Shown: positions 54,989 to 63,688, numbered from the stretch's first letter. The stretch: 64,000 bases of DNA from JAJFUV01 sp964384215 (GCA_964384215.1 CAYLLB010000008.1:67216-131215); one strand, 5' to 3'. The notes: generated by a model from the letters alone, not told the origin. A program made the numbers and translations.

Positions 54989-56464
54989 ATGAGGCAAATG
55001 GCTTTCCTAACCGTGTTGGGCGCTTCGCTGGTGCTTTGCGCGGCGTCGTTCGCCGCCGGCATTCAGATTTCCGGGGGCGCGGTGGACCGGCAGGTCTTCC
55101 AGCGCGGCGCTGATAATCGCGCCGACGTGAAATTGGAAGGCACCGCGGAGGATTCCGACACCAGGCGCGTGGAAGCTCGCGTCACTACGGCCAAGGGCGC
55201 CGTACCGGGCCTCAAGTGGCATGCCGTGGCGACGGTGGCCAACGGCAAGTGGAGCGGCGCCGTCAAGGGCGTGCCCACCGGTGGCCCATATACCATCGAG
55301 GTCCGTGTGGCGGGCGCGCCGGCAACGGCCGCGGTGAAGGATGTGCTCGTCGGCGACCTCTGGATTCTCGGCGGCCAGTCCAACATGCAGGGCGTCGGAA
55401 ACCTGGTGGACGTGGAGCCGCCCAACCCGCAGGTGCACTCCTTCGACCTTGCCGACAACTGGGTGATCGCGAAAGAGCCGCTGCACGTGCTGGCGGGGGC
55501 GACGGATCGCGTCCATTGGCCCCGCAACAAAGAAAAAGTACCCGAACGTTACACCGGCGAGAAGCTCGCCAAGTATGTCGCGAACCTGAAGAAGGGCGCC
55601 GGTCTCGGCTTGCCGTTCGCTGCCGAGATGGTGCGGCGCACGGGAGTCCCCGTGGGTCTGGTGCCTTGCGCGCACGGCGGAACGTCCATGGATCAATGGA
55701 GCCCCGCCTTGAAGGACCAGGGCGGCGATTCGCTTTACGGCGGTATGCTCCGCCGCTTCCATGCGGTCGGTGGGAAGGTCACGGGAATGCTTTGGTATCA
55801 GGGCGAGTCGGACTCCAGTCCCAAGGCGTCACCGCTGTTCCAGGACAAGTTCGAGAGCCTTGTAGCCGCCATCCGCGCCGATTTCAAACAGCCGGACATG
55901 CCGTTCTACTATGTGCAGATCGGTCGCTTCGTGAACAAGGGCGGCGAGGCGGGCTGGAACCTGGTGCAGGAGATGCAGCGGAAAGCGGAGAGCCGCATCG
56001 CGCGTTCGGGCATGGTGGCGGCCATCGACACGGATCTGGACGACCTGATCCACGTCGGCACGCCGGATCTGAAGCTTCTCGGCCAGCGCATGGCCAAACT
56101 CGCCACCACGGACCTCTTCCCTGCCCTCAAGGGTTACGGACCGTTCCAGCGCGGCCCCCGGCCGGTTTCTGCGATCTATAAGGACGGCGCGGTGCGGGTA
56201 GCGTTCTCGAACGTGAACGGCAAGTTGAAGGCCGCGGGCCGCATTTCCGGGTTCAGCATCCACAACGCGGCGGGCGAACCACTGGCTAGCATCTACAAAA
56301 TACGCGTGGATCCCACCGATCCGGCGGCCCTGTTGCTCTACACGGTTTCCAAACCCCCCGAAGGCGCCGTGCTCCATTACGGCTACGGCAAGGACCCCTA
56401 CTGTAACCTGCGGGACGAAGCCGATATGGGCGCGCCGGTATTCGGACCCATGCCCATTCAATAG
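54989..56464 (+). CDS. Secreted sialate O-acetylesterase-type (SASA) hydrolase
   Basis: 491 residues with signal peptide MRQMAFLTVLGASLVLCAASFAAG. SGNH-type catalytic motifs are LWILGGQSNMQG with nucleophile Ser131, MLWYQGESD, and a C-terminal DDLIHVG carrying the candidate catalytic Asp and His. A beta domain precedes the catalytic part (residues about 25-120). Family members remove O-acetyl groups from sialic acids or plant polymers; the substrate here is unknown. The 26-bp gap after the aspartate kinase carries a good ribosome site (CCGGAG). The nitroreductase gene follows after 13 bp. Confidence 0.88.
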   Translation: MRQMAFLTVLGASLVLCAASFAAGIQISGGAVDRQVFQRGADNRADVKLEGTAEDSDTRRVEARVTTAKGAVPGLKWHAVATVANGKWSGAVKGVPTGGPYTIEVRVAGAPATAAVKDVLVGDLWILGGQSNMQGVGNLVDVEPPNPQVHSFDLADNWVIAKEPLHVLAGATDRVHWPRNKEKVPERYTGEKLAKYVANLKKGAGLGLPFAAEMVRRTGVPVGLVPCAHGGTSMDQWSPALKDQGGDSLYGGMLRRFHAVGGKVTGMLWYQGESDSSPKASPLFQDKFESLVAAIRADFKQPDMPFYYVQIGRFVNKGGEAGWNLVQEMQRKAESRIARSGMVAAIDTDLDDLIHVGTPDLKLLGQRMAKLATTDLFPALKGYGPFQRGPRPVSAIYKDGAVRVAFSNVNGKLKAAGRISGFSIHNAAGEPLASIYKIRVDPTDPAALLLYTVSKPPEGAVLHYGYGKDPYCNLRDEADMGAPVFGPMPIQ

Positions 56465-56477
56465 AAAGGCACCAGAC

Positions 56478-56969
56478 ATGGACGCAATCACAGCACTGAA
56501 AACGAGGCACTCGGTTCGCTCTTTCGAGAAGCGCCCCATCCCGAAGGACGTGATCGAAGAAATTGTTGACTGCGGGCGGCTCGCCGCTACCGCCATCAAC
56601 ATTCAGCCATGGGAATTCGTGGTTCTGACGGAGCCCACAATGCTGCGCCGGGTGGCGGAGGCGACCGACCACGGCAAGTTCATTGCCGATGCGGCGGCCT
56701 GCATCGCGGTGATCACCCAGACCACCAAGTACTACCTCGAAGACGGCAGCGCGGCGACCGAGAACATGCTCGTCGCGGCCAACGCGAAGGGCGTAGGCAC
56801 CTGCTGGGTCGCGGGCGACAAGAAACCATACGCACCGGAGATCTGCCGGATTCTCGGGGCGCCCGAAGGCTACAAGCTCGTGTCCCTGATCGCGCTGGGC
56901 TATCCCGCGGAAAACCCGCACAAATCCAAACGTCCCCTCGCCGACGTCCTCCACTGGGAAAAATACTAG
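56478..56969 (+). CDS. Nitroreductase-family flavoprotein
   Basis: 163 residues. The N-terminal AITALKTRHSVRSFEKRPIPKDVIEEIVDCGRLAATAINIQPWEFVVLT is the FMN-binding signature of nitroreductases, and the C-terminal YKLVSLIALGYPAE block is also typical. It is a short single-domain member that should dimerise and use NAD(P)H with FMN; the natural substrate is not known. It is the last gene of a small plus-strand group behind the SASA esterase and is convergent with the GH13 gene. Confidence 0.9.
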   Translation: MDAITALKTRHSVRSFEKRPIPKDVIEEIVDCGRLAATAINIQPWEFVVLTEPTMLRRVAEATDHGKFIADAAACIAVITQTTKYYLEDGSAATENMLVAANAKGVGTCWVAGDKKPYAPEICRILGAPEGYKLVSLIALGYPAENPHKSKRPLADVLHWEKY

Positions 56970-57027
56970 GGTCTCCCGTGCTGCGGGCCGCCTGGACTGC
57001 GGAACTGGCAGTCTTGCCTGCGCCATC

Positions 57028-58914
57028 TCAGGCTGCCGATTCGATGCTGCGCTCCAGTTCGCCGAACGGCGTCAGCCACATCACGTCGTAAGGCTGCATC
57101 TGCACCGTCAGCGTGTGGTTGCCCGCCATCCAGCCTCGTCCGGCTACCAGATCGTACCAGTTGCTTTCCGAGATGCCAAGCTCGCTCAAAGGGATGTCCA
57201 GGCGGCATGGCCGGCTGGTCACGTTGGTGAGCGCCAGGATGTGCTCGTCTCCGCGCGGCGAACTCCGCAGGACGGCGAACACCGCGCCAGGCGCGGGCAT
57301 GATGCGCTGCGCGCCACCCGGATGAAAGGCCCGGTGCCGCACCCGCATCTCCAACAACCGCCCCAGTTGGTCGTGGATCATATTCAGCTTCGACCCGGGT
57401 TCGGCAAAGTTCCTTGCAAGCACTTCCGCATCCAGCGGCGACCGGTTTACGTTTCTCTTCACTTTCGTCCGCAGCGCGAGCTGGACATCGTTGCGGCTGC
57501 CGATCAGCCCGTGGAAGTAAATGCCGGGCACTCCGCGCAGCGCGAGGGCGATGCTGCGCGAGGCTGTGAACCGCTTCACCTGGAACGCGCGCTCCTCGCC
57601 GCTGTTGTCCATGTTCAGGGCGCTGTACCAGGTGGTGTTGATTTCGTAAGGCGCCTCTCCGCCGCCCTCGGCCGTCCGATAAGACACAAAAGCGCCGTGC
57701 TGGCGTGCGCATCGCACCAGGAAGGCTACCTCTTCCGGCGGGAGTATGTTCGCCACGCCCGGTAAACCGATTCCGTCGTGCGTGTCGAGAATATTGAGGA
57801 AGGTCGTCGTCGGGGAAGGATACTCGAGATTCCGGGCCCAGCGCGCCAGATGCGAGCAGTCCTCCCGGTAGAACGCATGCAGCACGAGCGGTGGCAAGGC
57901 GAAGTTGTACACCATCTGGGCTTCGTCGCATCCGTTACCGAAGTAGGAGATGTTCTCCTCGTGAGGCACGTTGGTCTCGGTGACAAGAGCCACCTGCGGC
58001 GCCGCGATATCGAGCACGTCGCGGAACAGCTTCACGATCTCATGCGTCTGTGGCAGGTTCGTCGACGACGTGCCCGGCTCATCCCACAAGTAGGTGACCG
58101 CATCGAGCCGCACCAGGTCGGCGCCCTTGCGTACATAAAGCAGCAACGTGTCTATGACATGCAACAACACCTTCGGGTTGTGATAGTTCAGGTCGATCTG
58201 ATCGGGCGAGAAGGTTGTCCACACCCAAACCGGCCCGTTTATGGAATGGAACTTCGTCAGGATGTCGCTGGTTCGCGGCCTGCGGATCATGTGGCGCTGG
58301 GCGGGCGTCAACTCGTCTCGTGTCCGGAAGGTGACTGCGAAGTCCTTGTAGTCCGGATTTCCTCCGAGCATTTCCACAAACGCCGCGCTTTTCGAAGAAG
58401 TGTGGTTGAACACCGCGTCGAACATCAGGTTGAACGATTTGCCGAGATGGCCGATGTCCGCCCACGAGCCCATGTTTGGATCGACGACGCGGAAGTCCGT
58501 GACGGAAAAACCACGGTCGGAAGTGTACGGAAAGAACGGCAGGATGTGCACCGTGTTGAACGCCTGTCCCCGGCGGCGCGTCAACTCCAGGAAGTCAGCC
58601 AGCGCGCTCAAAGGCGAGCGCCCCTTGGCGCGGACCATGTCGCCGTACGTGATCAGGATCATGTCCCGCTCGCTGAACCGCTGTGACAGGTCGGACGCGC
58701 GTTCGGCTTCAATCAATTCGTCGGTCTTATAAGCGTGGTGCACCTTCAGCAACCGCACCAGTTCCTGCATGGCCGGCTTGGCTGCCTTCGTGCCGTAAAG
58801 GAATCGCAGCCGGTCGTACATTCTGCGCCCCGCGGCGCGAGGAATATCCGGAAGGGGGCGTTCGAAGTGAGGCTGCTCGGCATATTCAATGCGCTTTCGC
58901 CCAGGGATGCTCAT
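57028..58914 (-). CDS. GH13 phosphorylase-like enzyme (sucrose / glucosylglycerate phosphorylase type)
   Basis: 628 residues from the ATG at 58914; the GTG one codon upstream is less likely. The alpha-amylase-type barrel has FDAVFNHTSSKS (strand 4 His), the nucleophile Asp271 in DLVRLDAVTYLW, the acid/base Glu313 in LVTETN and the transition-state residues in ILDTHDGIG. The DLVRLDAVTYLWDEPGTSSTNLPQTHE context and the short loops match the GH13_18 phosphorylases that act on sucrose or glucosylglycerate. It has no signal peptide and is probably cytoplasmic. It is convergent with the nitroreductase gene. Confidence 0.85.
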   Translation of the reverse strand: MSIPGRKRIEYAEQPHFERPLPDIPRAAGRRMYDRLRFLYGTKAAKPAMQELVRLLKVHHAYKTDELIEAERASDLSQRFSERDMILITYGDMVRAKGRSPLSALADFLELTRRRGQAFNTVHILPFFPYTSDRGFSVTDFRVVDPNMGSWADIGHLGKSFNLMFDAVFNHTSSKSAAFVEMLGGNPDYKDFAVTFRTRDELTPAQRHMIRRPRTSDILTKFHSINGPVWVWTTFSPDQIDLNYHNPKVLLHVIDTLLLYVRKGADLVRLDAVTYLWDEPGTSSTNLPQTHEIVKLFRDVLDIAAPQVALVTETNVPHEENISYFGNGCDEAQMVYNFALPPLVLHAFYREDCSHLARWARNLEYPSPTTTFLNILDTHDGIGLPGVANILPPEEVAFLVRCARQHGAFVSYRTAEGGGEAPYEINTTWYSALNMDNSGEERAFQVKRFTASRSIALALRGVPGIYFHGLIGSRNDVQLALRTKVKRNVNRSPLDAEVLARNFAEPGSKLNMIHDQLGRLLEMRVRHRAFHPGGAQRIMPAPGAVFAVLRSSPRGDEHILALTNVTSRPCRLDIPLSELGISESNWYDLVAGRGWMAGNHTLTVQMQPYDVMWLTPFGELERSIESAA

Positions 58915-58999
58915 CACCCGGAATCATACCCGAACCGGGGCGGCGCGTGGGCATCGCTACGAGCCGGGTGTCTTGCGCGCATGAATGAACGGACAGTTC

Positions 59000-60007
59000 T
59001 TAGAACGGAACGTCATCATCCGTGATTCCGAAATCCTTCGGATCCGCCGAAAGTCCCCTGCGCTCCGGGTCCGGTATCAACTCAGCGAGGTCTGCGTCCG
59101 TCAAGGGACGCGCAGCGGCACCCGGTGGAATGAAGCCGGGCGTGTCGCCGTACCCCAGCGCCGCGGCCAGCTCTTCGATTTCGTGGCGCAGTCCGGGATC
59201 GGCAGGCAGACAATACGAACTCTCGCCTCCGGGCAGCCAGCAGTTCTCTATCTGCCACATCACCGACTCCTGCTCGGACATATAACCGAGCGGCTCGTTC
59301 CATGGCTCGCCCACCGCCGCGTCCGGATGTTGAACGGTCAGCGCGATGTACTCTGGCCCCAAGTCCAGCCTGGCGGATGAACACCCAAAGTGGAACCGGC
59401 TCACCTCTTGCGCCGGGATCGCGATTGACCTGTCTGCAGAGACGTGGGGCGAATCCATCCTCACGCCGTACCTGCAGATGTTCTTCAGTATCTCCGTCAT
59501 GCGCGTCTGCCGGGTGGCCCTTTGCCGTTCGCTCTCTTCCCGGTCCCTGAAACCGGCAACCTCTTCATCGGTGGCCGGCCGGCAGTGATAGGTCCAGCAC
59601 CAGGAGTGTCTCGGCTTGGACGCCGTTTCCAGGCTGCACTCGTGCGGTATGTCAAAGTAGGCGTCTTCGCACTCGGCTACCAGTTCCTCGAGTTCCCCTT
59701 CCGTCCGGATCGGCGGTCTCCGGCCTACGCGGCAAATACACAGAATGCGCTCCGGGTTGGATGGGTCGCGGAACAATTCGCCCGCTCTCCGCCCGTTGTC
59801 CTCGGACACCGTCATCTGCTTCACCAGGACCGGCGCATCTTCCAAGTGCCGTCCGGCGCACTGCGCATGGTAGGAAACCATGTCTTCCTTGTAGTAAGCC
59901 AGTGCGTCCCCCACGGCAATGGGCCCGCTGCATCCGGGACAGAATCCGGGGCTCGTGGCCGTCAGCATCACGGGAGCGGTCGAAGTCCGGCGGTCCGATT
60001 CGGTCAT
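59000..60007 (-). CDS. Cysteine-rich zinc-binding-like protein with SSB-type C-terminal tail
   Basis: 335 residues from the ATG at 60007 (MTESDRR); the frame stays open to 60085 but that part lies inside the inverted repeat region. A CxxC-X20-HxxC set at C23/C26/H47/C50 (GFCPGCSGPIAVGD to SYHAQC) resembles a treble-clef zinc finger. More cysteines and histidines follow around residues 90-142 (LCICR, AECED, HEC, WCWTYHC). The last residues are GITDDDVPF, closely matching the acidic tip of single-stranded DNA-binding protein, which recruits DNA-repair partners. No SSB OB-fold is visible. Function is unknown; a DNA-transaction role is inferred from the tail only. Confidence 0.7.
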   Translation of the reverse strand: MTESDRRTSTAPVMLTATSPGFCPGCSGPIAVGDALAYYKEDMVSYHAQCAGRHLEDAPVLVKQMTVSEDNGRRAGELFRDPSNPERILCICRVGRRPPIRTEGELEELVAECEDAYFDIPHECSLETASKPRHSWCWTYHCRPATDEEVAGFRDREESERQRATRQTRMTEILKNICRYGVRMDSPHVSADRSIAIPAQEVSRFHFGCSSARLDLGPEYIALTVQHPDAAVGEPWNEPLGYMSEQESVMWQIENCWLPGGESSYCLPADPGLRHEIEELAAALGYGDTPGFIPPGAAARPLTDADLAELIPDPERRGLSADPKDFGITDDDVPF

Positions 60008-60031
60008 CACCGCTCTAAACGGCGCAACTCG

Positions 60032-60075
60032 GTGGATCTGACAGCGTCCGCTCACGAATTCTCTGTCAGATCCAC
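60032..60075. promoter_or_regulatory. 13-bp perfect inverted repeat between divergent genes (candidate operator)
   Basis: GTGGATCTGACAG (60032-60044) and CTGTCAGATCCAC (60063-60075) are perfect reverse complements, 18 bp apart. The element fills most of the gap between the divergent start codons at 60007 and 60098, where a shared operator would be expected. It could also fold as an RNA hairpin. Confidence 0.65.
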
Positions 60076-60097
60076 TCGCTCGCAACGTTTACAAGAT

Positions 60098-60808
60098 GTG
60101 GCCGGTAACGACGAAAATCTGGACAACCTTCTGAGCCGTCTCCGCAAGCCGCGCGCTCTTGCCTGCGACAACCTCCGCCGGAGTGTCGGCAGCCTCGGCC
60201 GCCTGATAGAGGATTCCGGCGGCGGCAATACCGAATACATGGAGTTTCTCGAGGCGGCCAGGGAGCAGGCATCCCGCGTTCTCGAAAACGGCGTCGCCCT
60301 TTCCAAGGCGGCGGTCCTGCTCCCCGTCGGCGCGCTCGCCATGCTGGAAGGGCGCGCCTTCCCCGATCTCGACATCTCCATTCTCGGCATCGGAAACCAC
60401 CGCTATTTCCTCTTCCACAGCGCGTTCGGCCTGGTTGCGCTCCGTTATCTCTACCGGCGCTGGCTGCAAAGCCAGAAGGACCCCGAGTCGCTGCGCTCGC
60501 GCGCGATCGGCAAAGTCGCCGGGGTGGCGCTCGGCTCATTCGCCCTCGGCGTCGCCATCCACCTCGCGGCGGACGTGCTGGAGCCGAAATCGGTCGTGTT
60601 CCCCTTCTTCGGCTCGTTGGTGGACGGTACTTTGGTGGACGACCGTATCTGGCTGCTCGCCAACTCCCTGTGGGCCTTCCAGATCGGCGCGCGGACGTTT
60701 ACCCTGATTCTGGCGCCGGAGCTCGCTGCCGCGCGCGCTTACATGGCGCAACACTTCGCCTCGTTGGCCGGTAGTCTCCACGGAGGAAACGCATGCTGTT
60801 CCTCGTAG
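60098..60808 (+). CDS. YdjM/DUF457-like membrane protein
   Basis: 236 residues from a GTG at 60098; the start is uncertain and the ATG at 60239 would give 189 residues. Hydrophobic helices alternate with histidine motifs: GNHRYFLFHSAFGLVALRYLY, then GVALGSFALGVAIHLAADVLEPKSVVFPFFGS, then RIWLLANSLWAFQIGARTFTLIL. HR..HS followed by HxxxD and a PF motif is the layout of YdjM/DUF457 inner-membrane metal-dependent hydrolase-like proteins. Activity is unproven in that family. It heads a plus-strand unit; the next gene overlaps it by 16 bp. Confidence 0.65.
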   Translation: MAGNDENLDNLLSRLRKPRALACDNLRRSVGSLGRLIEDSGGGNTEYMEFLEAAREQASRVLENGVALSKAAVLLPVGALAMLEGRAFPDLDISILGIGNHRYFLFHSAFGLVALRYLYRRWLQSQKDPESLRSRAIGKVAGVALGSFALGVAIHLAADVLEPKSVVFPFFGSLVDGTLVDDRIWLLANSLWAFQIGARTFTLILAPELAAARAYMAQHFASLAGSLHGGNACCSS

Positions 60809-61767
60809 GTCTTGATCGGATGTCCCCCGCGCAAAAGGCCGAACTGGTCGCCGGCCTCGAAGTGCTGTCCGCGGCCGGAACGCTGGAGGAGGCCGTGCGG
60901 GATCGCGGTGCCGGCTGGAAGCAAACCGCCCTCCGCAAGGCTGCGGCCCTCGCCGGACGCTTCCACCCGCCGGCGAAGGAGAAGCTGGAGCAGTGGGACA
61001 GGCGCCTGCAATGGGAAACCGGAGTGCTGGAGAAGCGTCTGGAAAAGCGCGTTCGTATCCTGAAAGCCCTGCCTCGCCGCCGCCTGCGGGAGCGCCTGCG
61101 TTCCGCTCTCTGCAGCGTGGCCGGCTGCGCCGAAGATTCGCCCGATCCAGTGATCATCCATGGTGTTCTCAACCAGGCTGCCAAAACGCTTTCGCTTGAT
61201 CCGGCCCGCTACCTGGACGCTGCCAGCCTGGAGCAAGCGGTGTTCGAAAAGGGCGTGGAGAGGAAACTGCATCAGATGCAGGAGTCGCTCAGGCGGATGT
61301 CGCCCCGGGATCTGGACGCCTGCGAGAAGCGGCTGGAGCGCGATCTCGATAACCTCGGCTCCGCGGACCGCGAGTCGCTCCGGTCTTTGCTCGGCTTGGA
61401 AAAACTCTCCGGGCCGGCACTCATCGGGATTCTTCGCACCACCTCCTCGGTGGCGCTGGCGCAGCTCGTCGTGGGATCCATGGGATTCGCGCCGTGGCTC
61501 TTCCTCAGCACGTCCATCAAGGCCGTCAGCCTTCTGCTCGGCGTGACCTTCTCGATAGGCTTCTACCACGGCGCGTCCTCTTTGCTGGCGGGTGTGCTCT
61601 CCCTTCCCTTCACCTTCGGAGTGGTCGCGTTCACCGGAGGGTGGGCGTGGCGGAAGATCCGTGCGGCGCTGCAAGGCGAGCAAGCCATCCAACTGGTGCT
61701 CGCCGGCAGAATGGCGCTCAGTCTGAAAGCCGGCGCGCGGACAGGCCCTTGCCGGGACCGGACGTAA
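60793..61767 (+). CDS. YaaW-like (UPF0174-type) protein with C-terminal membrane helices
   Basis: 324 residues with a strong ribosome site (GGAGG, 7 bp before ATG). The N-terminal 220 residues are helical and charged (coiled-coil-like EKLEQWDRRLQWETGVLEKRLEKRV). The segment EQAVFEKGVERKLHQMQESLRRM, a polar helix, then ALIGILRTTSSVALAQLVVGSMGFAPWLF parallels the order seen in YaaW/UPF0174 proteins. Two to three hydrophobic helices end the protein (SLLLGVTFSIGFYHGASSLLAGVLSLPFTFGVVAF). The function of that family is unknown. Overlap with the preceding gene and a 4-bp gap to the next one imply one operon. Confidence 0.6.
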   Translation: MLFLVGLDRMSPAQKAELVAGLEVLSAAGTLEEAVRDRGAGWKQTALRKAAALAGRFHPPAKEKLEQWDRRLQWETGVLEKRLEKRVRILKALPRRRLRERLRSALCSVAGCAEDSPDPVIIHGVLNQAAKTLSLDPARYLDAASLEQAVFEKGVERKLHQMQESLRRMSPRDLDACEKRLERDLDNLGSADRESLRSLLGLEKLSGPALIGILRTTSSVALAQLVVGSMGFAPWLFLSTSIKAVSLLLGVTFSIGFYHGASSLLAGVLSLPFTFGVVAFTGGWAWRKIRAALQGEQAIQLVLAGRMALSLKAGARTGPCRDRT

Positions 61768-61771
61768 CCGC

Positions 61772-62689
61772 ATGAAGTCTCTTTCTACCCGGGACGCCGA
61801 ATCACATGCGGCGATAGCGCAGCTTCACGAATACCTCCACCGGCGCCTCTCTCCGCGGCAAGCGCGGCGCACCGGGGCCCACTTGGCGGCCTGCTCGCAA
61901 TGCGCGTCGCGGTTGATGGCGGTTCGCCCGCCCCAGGAATACATCTTCGGCCGCCCGGTGCTTCCCGTCAGCCGCTTCGATCCAATCTGGGCGGAGCGTC
62001 TGATTGAGGAAGTGATCGGGCTATGCCTGGCGCGCCTGCCGGCGGGGGGCTGCGTGGTCGTGGGCGGTAACTGGTGTTCGGAGACCGTAACCCTCCGCAT
62101 CCTATCCTTGGCCCTGGTCCGCTTGGCCCGGCGCCATGGGCTGCCGTCTCAGGTGGCCGGGTCGCCGTACGTCGAGGATGCGGCGCCGCCCGTGCCCGGC
62201 GCTCCCCTCAGCCTGCTTCTGGAAGCGAATCTATACGAATATGCGGGCGCCTGGAGACAGCGCGAGCCCGGCCGGGTTACCATTCTGTGCGGGCGCATCC
62301 CGGAATGGCGCCTTCCCGTCGACGTCGTAGTGAGCCGCGAACCGGACGAAAGCGCTCTCGCCGCGCTGGCCGGTTTCTCGCGGTTGCTGGAACCGCCGGA
62401 CGAAGAGCGGCGCATGGAGGCGCTCCTTGCCGCCGCGGCCTGCGACCTGCCTGCCGGTCTGTTTCCTCGCCTCGCGCCGGTCCAAACGCCTCCCGGTGGC
62501 CCAACGCCCTACGGTGCCTGCCGCGGCGGATGGGTGGCGCGCGAAGCCGTGGCCAGATGGTTTGTTGATCAATTGCCTGCGCGCCATCCCTATATTCCCC
62601 TCTCCACCGGCATATTTCCCGCGATGCTGTGGCATCGCTTGCGCCGGATTCTCCCCGAATTTATGGACAAATGCGTCTTTATGCCTTGA
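61772..62689 (+). CDS. Protein with anti-sigma-type zinc motif and unknown C-terminal domain
   Basis: 305 residues. The N-terminus HAAIAQLHEYLHRRLSPRQARRTGAHLAACSQCASRLM carries an HX3CX2C motif (H37, C41, C44) after an amphipathic helix, the ZAS zinc-associated anti-sigma arrangement. No transmembrane helix follows, unlike many anti-sigma factors. The remaining 250 residues (for example GGCVVVGGNWCSETVTLRILSLALV, ANLYEYAGAWRQ and WFVDQLPARHPYIPLSTGIFPAMLWHRL) match no family I know. It lies between the membrane-protein pair and the sigma-like gene. Its stop overlaps the next promoter's -35 box, so an autoregulated sigma/anti-sigma circuit is a reasonable hypothesis. Confidence 0.6.
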   Translation: MKSLSTRDAESHAAIAQLHEYLHRRLSPRQARRTGAHLAACSQCASRLMAVRPPQEYIFGRPVLPVSRFDPIWAERLIEEVIGLCLARLPAGGCVVVGGNWCSETVTLRILSLALVRLARRHGLPSQVAGSPYVEDAAPPVPGAPLSLLLEANLYEYAGAWRQREPGRVTILCGRIPEWRLPVDVVVSREPDESALAALAGFSRLLEPPDEERRMEALLAAAACDLPAGLFPRLAPVQTPPGGPTPYGACRGGWVAREAVARWFVDQLPARHPYIPLSTGIFPAMLWHRLRRILPEFMDKCVFMP

Positions 62690-62714
62690 CAAGGAGAGGA
62701 ATGTCTGCCATACT
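62686..62714 (+). promoter_or_regulatory. Consensus-like sigma-70 promoter before the sigma-factor-like gene
   Basis: TTGACA (62686-62691), a 17-bp spacer and CATACT (62709-62714) form a near-consensus housekeeping promoter. The -35 box overlaps the TGA stop of the preceding gene. Transcription would start near 62721. Confidence 0.7.
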
Positions 62715-62988
62715 GATCCTGTTCGTCGACAAGCGACCCGCCCGCCTTGGCGGGATTAGAACTCACGGACCGCTCGCGAGACGGCGTATTTAGGAAAAAT
62801 AGAGTCGTCCAGGTAGTCGCCGGCGGGAAGTGGAAGAGAACAGCGTTAGGTCGGTTTCTCCGGCCATTCCCAAGAGAAAAACACGGTTCGAGCAGCGGCA
62901 GGCGCTGCTTCGTGCCGTCATCTCACAACAAACCGCTTTGCCGGTTCGAGGGATACCTCTGTCCGGCAGCGCGGAGGAGGATTCTCTC
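62715..62988 (+). other. Long leader of the sigma-factor-like gene
   Basis: About 270 bases with no convincing gene. A hairpin CCCGCC-TT-GGCGGG lies at 62741-62754, soon after the expected transcription start. The frame of the downstream gene is open from 62830, but the ribosome site GGAGGAGG lies only before the ATG at 62989. A 30-codon frame (62701-62793) overlaps the promoter and begins after AAGGAGAGGA; it could be a leader peptide read from the upstream transcript, or chance. Confidence 0.45.
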
Positions 62989-63669
62989 ATGCCGGGACCC
63001 GCTGTCTCTTCATTTACCGCCGCTCTTGACCAGGAGCGCTTCTTCGGCGAGCTTTACCCCCGCCTGGTTGCCGCGGCCCGTGGCCAGGGTCTATCGGACG
63101 CCGACGCGCAGGACATCGCGCAGGATGCGTGCGTCCGCCTGCAGTTGCAGCCGGAGGAGAAGCGCTTCAACCCCAACTACGCGCTCGCGATTGTCCATAA
63201 CCTGGCCATCGACAGGTATCGTGCCCATCGCTGCGGCCGCGAGGTGTACCCGGACGGCTCCCGCCAGGAGCAGTCCGGCGAGTCGCTGTTCGGACAATCC
63301 GCCGCACCCACGCCGCTCGACGTCCTGTTGGAACGCGAGCGGGCAGCTTCGCAGGCCATTCGCGACCAGGAGGCCGAGAATCATGCGGAGCGCATTCTCG
63401 CCCGGCTGATGGAATGTTCCGGCAAGGAACTGGCCCGGGCGCTCGACGGCGCCTGCCGGAACTACGGCCGCGCCGCCGCCACCGATCGCCTGCGTTTTAT
63501 CTCCAATTTCGTCAACAAGGAGGGAGAACTTCGCGGACCACGGCGCCGCCAGTTGGTCGAATACTTGCTTCATCGGACGGGCATGACCCGTAACGCGTTG
63601 GACGCAAACAACTCCAGGCTTCGCAGATCCTTGCGCGCCCTTATCGCCGGCCCGCGCAAAGCGGCATAA
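62989..63669 (+). CDS. Sigma-70 region 2 (ECF-like) sigma-factor-related protein
   Basis: 226 residues from the ATG at 62989 (GGAGGAGG eight bases upstream). Region 2 is clear: FFGELYPRLVAAARGQGLSDADAQDIAQDACVRL is the core-binding segment and FNPNYALAIVHNLAIDRYRAHRC matches regions 2.3-2.4 (promoter melting and -10 reading). A 60-residue linker follows. The C-terminus VEYLLHRTGMTRNALDANNSRLRRSLRALI may be a diverged region 4 helix-turn-helix, but this is not certain. It could be a true alternative sigma factor or a DNA-binding derivative. It directly follows a ZAS-motif protein and precedes a CRISPR array by 124 bp. Confidence 0.75.
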   Translation: MPGPAVSSFTAALDQERFFGELYPRLVAAARGQGLSDADAQDIAQDACVRLQLQPEEKRFNPNYALAIVHNLAIDRYRAHRCGREVYPDGSRQEQSGESLFGQSAAPTPLDVLLERERAASQAIRDQEAENHAERILARLMECSGKELARALDGACRNYGRAAATDRLRFISNFVNKEGELRGPRRRQLVEYLLHRTGMTRNALDANNSRLRRSLRALIAGPRKAA

Positions 63670-63688
63670 CGGATGAGCACGTCCGTCC

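Noticed and set aside
59444..60097. 5' extension of the YdjM-like gene to 454 residues
   Set aside because: It is antisense to the SSB-tail gene and covers the inverted repeat; composition is not protein-like.
62745..62830. Possible decayed tRNA on the minus strand (T-arm-like GGGATTAGAACTC on the plus strand)
   Set aside because: The T loop has a non-purine at the conserved position, the stems do not pair well and no acceptor arm forms; likely coincidence.
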